Source of the DNA: CAZRXG01 sp964603985
GTDB taxonomy: Bacteria; Chloroflexota; Anaerolineae; Aggregatilineales; UBA3940
Assembly: GCA_964603985.1 (NCBI GenBank)
Contig: CAZRXG010000016.1
Coordinates: 16,941 to 80,940, forward strand
Direction of reading: 5' to 3'
DNA: 64,000 nt
Positions 32,352 through 40,004 of this stretch are shown piece by piece (within the stretch, counting starts at the first letter, position 1; each line of letters opens with the position of its first letter). The notes under the pieces were generated by a model. That model saw only the letters and a program-made list of their open reading frames with translations. It was not told the origin of the DNA and ran no database searches. A program made the translations under genes and the position numbers.

Positions 32352-34454
32352 ATGACCGACAGACGCTCCCTCTCACCGGTGCTCACCCTGACGGCGATCC
32401 TGCTGCTGGCGGCGGCGTTTCGCATCATCGCGTTGAGCCACGTCCCGCCCGGCTTGCAGCACGACGAGGTCTTCCACGCTCACGACGCCTACACGGTGCG
32501 TCATGGTTACACGCCGCTGTGGTTCACCTCCAACGCGGGCAACGAGCCGCTGTACATCTACCTGATGGCGGCCAGCACCGCGCTGATCGGCGACAACGTG
32601 CTGGGCATCCGGCTGACGGCCGTGCTGGCCGGGCTGCTGACGGTTCTCTTCGTATACCGCTGGGCGCGGGCGGCCTTCGGCGCGGACGAGGGGCGCGGGC
32701 GGCGGATCGCGCTGCTGGCGGCGGTGCTGCTGGCGGTGAGCTTCTGGCCGGTGTGGATGAGCCGCGTCGGGCTGCGGGCGGTAACGCTGCCGCCGATGGT
32801 CGCGCTGGCAAGCTGGCTCACCACGCGGGCGATCAGCCGGGCGCGCATCTGTGACTTCGCGCTGGCGGGGGCGGCGCTCGGTCTGACGCTGTACACCTAC
32901 CCGGCAGCCTTCGCCGCGCCGTTGGTCTTCGCGGCGTTGTACCTCCACCTGGCGATCTTCCGCCGGGACGCGCTCAGGCGCGCACCCTGGGGGCACGCCG
33001 TCTTCTGGCTGGCGGCGGCGCTGGTCACCCTGCCGCTGGGCGTGGCGCTGGCCCGCGTCGAGGGCGGCTACCTGCGCGTGCAGCAGACGGCTATCCCACT
33101 GCAGGCGCTGCGCGAAGGCGACCCCGGCCCACTGCTCGACGCGGCGGCCAGAACGCTGCTGATGTGGACGCATCGCGGCGACCCACTGTGGCGCTACAAC
33201 GTGGCCGGGCGACCGGTGTTCAACCCGGCGCTGGCGGCGATCTTCGTCCTGGGCGTGGCGGCCAGCGTGTGGGCCATCGCCGCCGACCTGCGGGCGCGGT
33301 CTGCCCACGACAGGGGATCGGAGGCGTGGCCGCTGATCCCACTGTGGCTGCTGATCGGCGTGCTGCCCAGCGCGGCCACCGACTCGCCGCCCGCTTTTTT
33401 GCGCGCCAGCGCCGCGCTGCCCGCTACGTACGTCGCGCTGGCGCTGGGCTTCGACACGCTGGGCGGGCTGATCAGGCGGCTCGACAGGGTGGGGCGCGTG
33501 ACACGGCTGCTGCCTGCACTGGCCATCGTGATCGTCACGCTGGTGGGTGCCGAGACGGCGCGGGCGTACTTCGTGACGTGGGCGGGGAATGAGGAGGTGC
33601 AGCGCGTTTACAGGGCCGACCTGGCCGGGGTGGCCGCGTATCTGCGGGCCAACGACCCGCCGGGCGGGGTGGCGATCAGCACCAGCGAGCCGCATCACCT
33701 TGACCGCTTCATTTTTGACTACACCCCGCATGGCGGCCCACACGGCGGCATGGACGTGCACTGGTTCGACGGGCTGTACGCGCTGGTCGCCCCGGCGGGC
33801 GACGACCCGGCCTGGCTGTTCGTGACGCGCGAACCGATCCCCGGCGAGCGCCTGCAGCGCGATTACCTCGACCGGCTGCCAACGGTCGCCAAGGAGCGCT
33901 TTGCCAACGGGTCGCCGGTCTACACGTTGTACGCACTTCCGCCCGGCGAGGCATTCTTCGAGTGCTTTCCGCCGCCGACCGGCCAGGGCGTGTGGGCCGC
34001 CGACGCGCTGGCCTTCCCGCCCGATGACCCCGGTGGGCTACGCCGCCCGCTCGATTACCCGGTGCAGTTCGGGGAGGTGGCGCAGTTGGCTGGATACCAG
34101 GCGGCGACAATGGCCCACCCCGGCGAGTGGCTGGCGGTGACGCTGTACGTGCGCGTGACGCAGGACGTAATCGCGCCCGAACCCTGGGTGATCTTCATGC
34201 ACCTGCTCGACGCGGGGGGCGAGCTTGCCGCCGGGCGGGACTTCCTGGCCGTGCCCGCTTCGACGTGGCGGGCGGGTGACGTGTTCGTGCAGGCCCACGA
34301 CCTGCCGCTGGGCGACGACCTCGCGCCGGGGTTGTATCATCTGGAGGTGGGGCTGTACACGCAGGCCGACGGCAGCCGCTTCGGGGTGATGGTGGATGGG
34401 GAGCGGGTCGGCGACCGGCTGCTGCTGGAGCCGGTCGAGGTGGTGGGGCAGTAG
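32352..34454 (+). CDS. GT39/ArnT-like membrane glycosyltransferase (GT-C fold), 700 aa
   Basis: ATG 32352 starts a protein with about 10-12 transmembrane helices in the first 470 residues. The first loop after helix 1 holds Pro-Pro-Gly-Leu-Gln-His-Asp-Glu, the D-E motif of GT-C glycosyltransferases, and the next loop G-N-E-P-L-Y-I-Y-L-M. The last 230 residues are an extracytoplasmic domain of unknown fold with F-I-M-H-L-L-D. Such enzymes transfer sugars from lipid-linked donors to proteins or lipids on the outer face of the membrane. Donor and acceptor cannot be read. It is divergent from the membrane kinase gene across a 163-base spacer that carries a TATAAT on the minus strand at 32271-32276. 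Confidence 0.82.
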   Translation: MTDRRSLSPVLTLTAILLLAAAFRIIALSHVPPGLQHDEVFHAHDAYTVRHGYTPLWFTSNAGNEPLYIYLMAASTALIGDNVLGIRLTAVLAGLLTVLFVYRWARAAFGADEGRGRRIALLAAVLLAVSFWPVWMSRVGLRAVTLPPMVALASWLTTRAISRARICDFALAGAALGLTLYTYPAAFAAPLVFAALYLHLAIFRRDALRRAPWGHAVFWLAAALVTLPLGVALARVEGGYLRVQQTAIPLQALREGDPGPLLDAAARTLLMWTHRGDPLWRYNVAGRPVFNPALAAIFVLGVAASVWAIAADLRARSAHDRGSEAWPLIPLWLLIGVLPSAATDSPPAFLRASAALPATYVALALGFDTLGGLIRRLDRVGRVTRLLPALAIVIVTLVGAETARAYFVTWAGNEEVQRVYRADLAGVAAYLRANDPPGGVAISTSEPHHLDRFIFDYTPHGGPHGGMDVHWFDGLYALVAPAGDDPAWLFVTREPIPGERLQRDYLDRLPTVAKERFANGSPVYTLYALPPGEAFFECFPPPTGQGVWAADALAFPPDDPGGLRRPLDYPVQFGEVAQLAGYQAATMAHPGEWLAVTLYVRVTQDVIAPEPWVIFMHLLDAGGELAAGRDFLAVPASTWRAGDVFVQAHDLPLGDDLAPGLYHLEVGLYTQADGSRFGVMVDGERVGDRLLLEPVEVVGQ

Positions 34455-34459
34455 GGAAC

Positions 34460-34498
34460 GGATCTCAGACCGCAGATTTCGCGGGTTACGCAGATGAT
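34460..34498. repeat. Dispersed intergenic repeat, copy 1
   Basis: GGATCTCAGACCGCAGATTT at the start, then CGCGGGTTACGCAGATGAT. It matches the copies at 55551-55590, 57876-57932 (inverted) and, more weakly, 39885-39914. Confidence 0.6.
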
Positions 34499-34585
34499 TG
34501 GCACTTTTTGCCCGCTGCGGTGTGGCCGGAAGTGCCCGGCTGCGTAACTCGCAACCCGACAACAGACAACACTACAGGAAACAGC

Positions 34586-35227
34586 ATGCTATCTCCATCG
34601 CTAGCTACAGCCGCGCGCGGATTCGCCCTGGGGGCCAGCCTGATCATCGCCATCGGTGCACAAAATGCGTTTGTGCTGCGCCAGGGGCTGCGCCGCGCGT
34701 ACGTCCTGCCCGTGGTCGCCACCTGCACGCTGTGCGACTGGGTGCTGATCACGATTGGCGCGGCGGGCTTCGGGGCGCTGGTGGAGCGCTTCCCCGCGCT
34801 GACCACGCTGACGGCCTGGGGCGGCGCGGCGTTCCTGCTGTTTTACGGCCTGCTGTCGTTCCGCTCGGCACTCAAGCCGGGGGCGCTCGACGTGGATAAC
34901 GAGGCCAGCTCCGGCCCTCGGCAGACTCTTCCGGCGGTGGTGGCCTTCACGCTGGCCGTCAGCCTGCTCAACCCACACGTGTACCTCGACACGGTGGTGC
35001 TGGTGGGGGGCATTGCGGCCCAATACCCGGCTGCCGAGCGCGTCTTCTTCGCCGCCGGTGCGATGCTGGCCTCGCTGGTGTGGTTCTTCGGGCTGGGCTA
35101 CGGCGCGCGGCTGCTCGCGCCGGTGTTCACCAGCCCGGCGGCGTGGCGCGTGCTGGACGTGATCATCGGGGTGGTCATGTGGTCGATTGCCGCCTCGCTG
35201 ATCGTGGGGCAGGTGAGCATTTCCTGA
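34586..35227 (+). CDS. LysE/ArgO-family amino acid exporter, 213 aa
   Basis: ATG 34586 has ACAGGAA before it. The protein has about six transmembrane helices and the LysE signatures G-A-Q-N-A-F-V-L-R-Q-G-L near residue 22-33 and N-P-H-V-Y-L-D-T-V-V-L near 132-142. The family exports basic amino acids (ArgO, LysE) and related molecules. Length is typical. It follows the glycosyltransferase gene on the same strand, but a dispersed repeat lies between them, so cotranscription is uncertain. Confidence 0.9.
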   Translation: MLSPSLATAARGFALGASLIIAIGAQNAFVLRQGLRRAYVLPVVATCTLCDWVLITIGAAGFGALVERFPALTTLTAWGGAAFLLFYGLLSFRSALKPGALDVDNEASSGPRQTLPAVVAFTLAVSLLNPHVYLDTVVLVGGIAAQYPAAERVFFAAGAMLASLVWFFGLGYGARLLAPVFTSPAAWRVLDVIIGVVMWSIAASLIVGQVSIS

Positions 35228-35233
35228 CCCGGC

Positions 35234-35261
35234 TTGACATCCCCCCGGGCCGGTGTTTAAT
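35234..35261 (+). promoter_or_regulatory. Promoter of the TPR-CHAT gene
   Basis: Perfect TTGACA (35234-35239), 16-base spacer, TTTAAT (35256-35261); the leader before ATG 35295 is about 27 bases. It lies directly after the LysE stop. Confidence 0.6.
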
Positions 35262-35294
35262 AAGTCCAACGCCCACCGCCGCAAGGAGCACACC

Positions 35295-38200
35295 ATGCCT
35301 GAGGGAAATAACATCCTTGAGACCATCGCCACCAACACCGTTACGGTGCTGATCGACCTGCCGGAGAAGCGGGACGAGTGGCGCAGCGGGATCGAGCGAA
35401 TCCGGGACCGGGCGCGGGAGCTTGACGACGCGTCGATGCTCGCGCTGCTCGACGCGGTGGAGGGGCTGCTGGCAGGCGAGCGCCCCGACGCGCTCGACCC
35501 CGGCCTGGAAGGCCCTTATGCCGAATGTTGGGCGGTCATCCGGCGGGGGCTGAAGCAGGGCACGGATAGAATCCAGGCCGCCCTGGGCCGCTCGGCCCGC
35601 CCCTACGACAAGGCCCACCGCGCGGCGCTGTGCCGCCGGGCGCTGCAACTGGTCAGCCGCGAGGAGGAGCCGGTCAAGTGGGCGCTGCTGCACGGCGAGG
35701 CGGCCAACAGCCTGTTCGACGCCCAGAGCGAGAACACGTCCGAGGAGATCGAGGGGGCGATCCAGCACTTCGAGCGGGTCTTCGAGGTAGCCACCTTCGA
35801 GGACTACCCCACCGCCTGGGCGCTGAACCACCACAACCTGGGGAACGCCTACACGCAGCGCGTCGCAGGCGACCGGGCGGAGAACCTTGAGCAGGCGATC
35901 CGGCACTACGAAGAATGTCTCAGGTTCTACACGCGCGAGGTGCGGCCTGAGGATTGGGCGACCACCCAGAACAACCTGGCGATTGCCTACCGCGAGCGCA
36001 TCCGGGGCGAGCGGGCCGAAAACCTGGAGCGGTCGATCGAGCACTGTCAGCAGGCGCTCGAAGTGCACACGCGCGAATTCTTCCCCCGGCAGTGGGCGTC
36101 GATCCAGACCAACCTGGCCAACGCCTTCGAGCAGCGCATCCGGGGCAACCGCGCCGAGAACATTGAGCGGGCTATCGAGCATTACAGCCAGGCGGCGAGC
36201 GTGATCGACGAGCAGGTCGACCCGCTGGGGTGGGCGTCGATCCAGAACAACCTGGGCACCGCCTACCGCGAGCGCATCCGGGGCGAGCGCGCCGAGAACG
36301 TCGAGCAGGCGATTGCGCGCTGCCGGCGCGCGCTCAAGGTTCGCACCCTCGAAGCCACCCCCGCCGATTGGGCGATGACACAATCCAACCTGGGCGGGGC
36401 ATACTCGGAGCGCGTGCGGGGGAGCCGCGCCGAGAACGTCGAGCGGGCCATCGAGCACTACACCCAGGCGCTCGAAGTCTACACCCGCGACGCCTTCCCC
36501 GACCGGTGGGCGCTGGTGCAGTACAACCTGGCCGACGCCTTCCTGACGCGCCTGATGGGCGAGCGCGGCGAGAACGTCGAGCGGGCCATCGAGCACGCCG
36601 CGCAGGCGCTCGAAGTCTATACCCGCGACGCCTTCCCCGAACGGTGGGCCTACATCCAGAACATCCTTGCGATTGCCCACGCCGGGCGAACGGAAGGCGA
36701 CCGCGCCGTGAACGTCGAGCAGGCCATCGAGCACTACCGGCGGGCGCTGGAGGTCAGAACGCGCGACGCCTTCCCGCAGCAGTGGGCGATCACGCTCAAC
36801 AACCTGGGCCGCACCTACCGCGACCGCATCAAGGGCGAGCGCGCCGAGAACGTCGAGCAGGCGATCACGCACTTCCGGGAGGCGCTCGAAGTGCTCACGC
36901 TCGACCGGTTCCCCGCCGACCGCCGCCGGGCGCTGCGCAACCTGGGCGACCTGACCTTCGACGAGCGGCGCTGGGAGGACGCGCTGGCCGCCTGCGAGGG
37001 GGCCATCGAGGCAGGCGACGCGCTGCTGGCGGCGGCATACACCGAGGCCGGGCGTCAGGCCGAGGTGGGCGAGACGGCGCGGCTGTTCGCGCAGGCCGCT
37101 TACTGCCAATTGCAGATCGGCGATCCGGCGGGGGCACTGCTGACGCTGGAGCGGGGCAAGACGCGCCTGCTGGCCGAGGCACTGTCGCTGGGCGACGCCG
37201 ACCTGGATATCCTGCCTGACGCGCGGCAGCAGGCAATGCTCGACGCGCGGGCGGCGGTGCGCGAGCTTGAAGCCGAGATGCGCGCCCCATCCGACGCTCC
37301 CGCCCGCCGCGACGACCGCGAGCTGGCCGACCTGCTGCGTCAGGCGCGCGCCGCGCTCTACGAGCTGGTCGAGGAGATCCGCGTCGGGTACCCCGACTTC
37401 ATGCCAACCGGCCTGGAGGTGCCTGGCATCCTGGGACTGATCCCCGAAGATGGGGCGCTGGTCGCGCCGGTCATCACGTCACAGGGAAGCGCGGCCTTCG
37501 TCGTACCGGGTGGCGAGCAGACGATTGAGGCGGGGCACGTCCTCCGGCTGGACGACTTCACCGCCGCCGACCTGCACGCGCTGCTGACCGGGAGCGAGGA
37601 CAATCCCGGCTGGCGGCGCGTCTACTCCGCTTTCCGCGCCGGGCGGGTCAGGCTGCCCGTCTGGCAGGAGGCGGTCGAGCGCTTCACCGGGCAGCTTTGG
37701 GACGGGCTGGTGGGGCCGATCCACGAGCGACTGGCCGCGCTGGGCGTCGATCGGATGCTTCTGATGCCGCAGGGCGGGCTGCAACTGCTGCCACTGCACG
37801 CCGCCTGGCGCGTCGAGGACGGCACGAAGCGCTACCTGATCGACGACTACCGGGTGAGCCACGCGCCCTCGGCCTACACGCTCCAGGTGTGCCACCGCCG
37901 GGCGCAGGAGCGGCACGGGGATAAGGCACTGGTGGCGGGGATCGAGGTGTACGAGCGAATGCCCCCACTCTTTAACGCCTGCGCCGAAGCCGAGGCCATC
38001 GCCGCCGCGTTCGACACCCAACCGCTGCTCGACGCAGACGCAACGCGTGAGGCGGTCGTGGCGGGGCTGGTCGACAGCGCCTACCTGCACCTCTCGTGTC
38101 ACGGGTCATTTGCCTGGGGCCGCGACCCGCTGGCCTCGGCGCTGTACCTGGCCGGTGACGAGCCGCTCTCGCTGGCCGAGATCCTGGCGCTGGACATGTC

Positions 38201-38513
38201 CACGATCCGGCTGGTGACGCTCTCGGCATGCGAGACGGGCATCACCGACGTGCGCGAGTCGCCGGACGAGTACGTCGGGCTGCCGTCCGGATTCTTGCAG
38301 GCGGGCGCGCCGGGGGTGGTCAGCAGCCTGTGGACGGTCGACGACGAGAGCACGCGCCTGCTGATGGAACGCTTCTACGGCAATCACCTGGAGAGGGGGA
38401 TGGACTTCGCCGCCGCACTGCGCGAGGCCCAGATCTGGCTGCGCGATCAGGCCGGGGACGGTCGCCACGCCAGCCCGTTCTACTGGGCGGCATTCACCTA
38501 CACCGGGGCGTGA
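35295..38513 (+). CDS. TPR-repeat protein with C-terminal CHAT cysteine protease domain, 1072 aa
   Basis: ATG 35295 follows AAGGAG. Residues about 110-600 are tandem TPR-like repeats with a 46-residue period, each with the theme G-E-R-A-E-N-V-E-Q-A-I-E-H-Y ... A-L-E-V-x-T-R-D-A-F-P-x-x-W-A-x-x-Q-x-N-L; at least eight copies are seen. A helical bridge follows, and residues about 740-1070 are a CHAT (caspase-HetF-like) domain. The catalytic pair is visible: His936 in L-H-L-S-C-H-G and Cys979 in L-S-A-C-E-T-G. CHAT proteins are caspase-clan proteases, and some serve as effectors in defence or programmed death. No substrate or partner (gasdermin, Cas protein, NTPase) is encoded next to it, so the trigger is unknown. 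Confidence 0.93.
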   Translation: MPEGNNILETIATNTVTVLIDLPEKRDEWRSGIERIRDRARELDDASMLALLDAVEGLLAGERPDALDPGLEGPYAECWAVIRRGLKQGTDRIQAALGRSARPYDKAHRAALCRRALQLVSREEEPVKWALLHGEAANSLFDAQSENTSEEIEGAIQHFERVFEVATFEDYPTAWALNHHNLGNAYTQRVAGDRAENLEQAIRHYEECLRFYTREVRPEDWATTQNNLAIAYRERIRGERAENLERSIEHCQQALEVHTREFFPRQWASIQTNLANAFEQRIRGNRAENIERAIEHYSQAASVIDEQVDPLGWASIQNNLGTAYRERIRGERAENVEQAIARCRRALKVRTLEATPADWAMTQSNLGGAYSERVRGSRAENVERAIEHYTQALEVYTRDAFPDRWALVQYNLADAFLTRLMGERGENVERAIEHAAQALEVYTRDAFPERWAYIQNILAIAHAGRTEGDRAVNVEQAIEHYRRALEVRTRDAFPQQWAITLNNLGRTYRDRIKGERAENVEQAITHFREALEVLTLDRFPADRRRALRNLGDLTFDERRWEDALAACEGAIEAGDALLAAAYTEAGRQAEVGETARLFAQAAYCQLQIGDPAGALLTLERGKTRLLAEALSLGDADLDILPDARQQAMLDARAAVRELEAEMRAPSDAPARRDDRELADLLRQARAALYELVEEIRVGYPDFMPTGLEVPGILGLIPEDGALVAPVITSQGSAAFVVPGGEQTIEAGHVLRLDDFTAADLHALLTGSEDNPGWRRVYSAFRAGRVRLPVWQEAVERFTGQLWDGLVGPIHERLAALGVDRMLLMPQGGLQLLPLHAAWRVEDGTKRYLIDDYRVSHAPSAYTLQVCHRRAQERHGDKALVAGIEVYERMPPLFNACAEAEAIAAAFDTQPLLDADATREAVVAGLVDSAYLHLSCHGSFAWGRDPLASALYLAGDEPLSLAEILALDMSTIRLVTLSACETGITDVRESPDEYVGLPSGFLQAGAPGVVSSLWTVDDESTRLLMERFYGNHLERGMDFAAALREAQIWLRDQAGDGRHASPFYWAAFTYTGA

Positions 38514-39520
38514 TCCTCCCCGCCGCCCGGCTGTCTTCGGCGGCGTCTGGGATCGGCGGCCCGGCTGCGCGCGTCGTCGGGGTAGTGCGACGGGGCCGCG
38601 CTCCAGAACCGGACTCCGAAACGCTCCACCACCTGCACCCGCCCATCGGCTTCAAGCTGCTCCAGCGCCCCCCTGACCTGCCCCGGTGCCCACCGTTCCA
38701 GCGTGCGCACCAGCTCCTCCTCGCGCATGGGGTGGCGGGTGACGATGCCGACCACCGCGTCGGTCGGGTTGTCGTAGCCACCGAGGTCGAACTCGCCCTC
38801 AATCGGGGTGATCACGCTGGCAACATCGCCCAGGATGGCGCGGGCGCGCATCAGGCTCTCCTCGTCAGGCGGTTCCACCCAGGTCTCCGCCGGTGGGCGC
38901 GTGGGCAGGCCGATGTGCACGCTGTCGGGGCGAATGCGCCGCAGTGCAGCCGCGATGTCGCGTAGCGCCTCCTCCGTGTCGTTCAGCCCCCGCACGAGCA
39001 TCACCTCCAGCCACAGCTTCCCCTCGTACTCGCGCTGGAAGTCGATCAGCCCATTCAGCAGCCGCTCGAAGGTGACATCGGGGTGAGGGCGGTTGATGCG
39101 GCGGTACAGATCAGGAGTTCCGGCATCTAACGACGGCATGACAGCATCGGCGGCGACCAGGTCGCGGCGCACTTCAGGGAGGTACAGCAGCGAGCCGTTG
39201 GTGATCACGGCCACCGGCAGATCGGCCAGCGCCTGCACCCGGCGGATCAACCGGCCGATACCGGCGTGCAGCGTCGGCTCGCCCGACCCGACAAACGTGA
39301 TCCAGTCGATCTCGCCCGGCTCGTGTGCGTCCAGCGCCTCCCGGACCTGGGCCAGGATGTCCTCGCGTGGGACGTATTCCTTACGCTCGTTGACGACCGG
39401 CTTCGTGCGGCCCAACTGGCAGTACACGCAGTTCCAGTTACAGGTCTTAAGCAGGATCGGGTCGATCCCCAGCGACTGCCCCAGCCGCCGCGAGGGGACG
39501 GGGCCAAAGACGACTTTCAT
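38498..39520 (-). CDS. Radical SAM protein (COG0731-like) with C-terminal winged helix, 340 aa
   Basis: ATG 39520 (GGGGGAGAG upstream) is preferred over a longer frame. The protein starts M-K-V-V-F-G-P-V-P-S-R-R-L-G-Q-S-L-G, then C27-N-W-N-C31-V-Y-C34 binds the [4Fe-4S] cluster, followed by F-V-G-S-G-E-P-T-L-H, the SAM-binding G-G-E-like motif. This N-terminal pattern belongs to a widespread radical SAM group related to COG0731. Residues about 260-320 look like a winged helix (M-R-E-E-E-L-V-R-T-L ... L-E-A-D-G-R-V), and the tail is Arg-rich. The reaction is unknown. Its 3' end overlaps the convergent TPR-CHAT gene by 16 bases. Confidence 0.88.
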   Translation of the reverse strand: MKVVFGPVPSRRLGQSLGIDPILLKTCNWNCVYCQLGRTKPVVNERKEYVPREDILAQVREALDAHEPGEIDWITFVGSGEPTLHAGIGRLIRRVQALADLPVAVITNGSLLYLPEVRRDLVAADAVMPSLDAGTPDLYRRINRPHPDVTFERLLNGLIDFQREYEGKLWLEVMLVRGLNDTEEALRDIAAALRRIRPDSVHIGLPTRPPAETWVEPPDEESLMRARAILGDVASVITPIEGEFDLGGYDNPTDAVVGIVTRHPMREEELVRTLERWAPGQVRGALEQLEADGRVQVVERFGVRFWSAAPSHYPDDARSRAADPRRRRRQPGGGEDHAPV

Positions 39521-40004
39521 GCGAAACACTCTCCCCCCTGCCGAACTGTGCCCCGCCGGGATGACGCAAATGGCAAAACCCTCAAACCGGGGCCGGATGG
39601 CAACGGACCAGGAGCCTGCACCGACAAGGCTCTCGCCACCGATTGTAATCCGTTTCGAGCAGGCCGGAAACCCACGACGCCGCACGCGGGCAGCCCACCC
39701 ACCGGGCAAAGCAAAAATTAATAGCTCACGTTTTAAGGCGCGATAGCCTGCTATCACAACGAAAAGACAGCGAGGCGTTATAGCACGGTTGCGCCACCAT
39801 CGCAGCTATGCTATGCTAACAGCAGCGCTGTTATATATTTATCAGGCTTACGCAGTTGGGAAGCCAGCATCTCACAGATCGACGGTTTCAGTACACGGAT
39901 TACACAGGTTTACTTCACTTTCGCCCACTATGGTATGACCGGAAGCGCCCAATCGCGTAGTTTCTATTTGTTATACGCGCGCTCCACGGTGACGAGGAAA
40001 GACA
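39521..40004. other. 484-base intergenic region with repeats
   Basis: No credible gene is seen. It holds small hairpins (GATAG/CTATC near 39750 and AACAGC/GCTGTT near 39820), a weak copy of the dispersed CGGATTACACAG repeat at 39885-39914, and a GACCGGAAGCGCCC sequence at 39939-39952 that resembles GGCCGGAAGTGCCC at 34523-34536. The GC-rich left half (39540-39690) could hold a structured leader of the radical SAM gene, but I could not match it to a known riboswitch. Confidence 0.45.
39885..39914. repeat. Dispersed intergenic repeat, copy 2 (weak)
   Basis: TTTCAGTACACGGATTACAC, then AGGTTTACTT; a diverged member of the family at 34460, 55551 and 57876. Confidence 0.45.

Noticed and set aside
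39540..39690. Possible c-di-GMP-I or cobalamin-type riboswitch before the radical SAM gene
   Set aside because: A GACGCAAA word hinted at the c-di-GMP-I consensus, but the other conserved blocks are absent. An Infernal search against Rfam would settle it.
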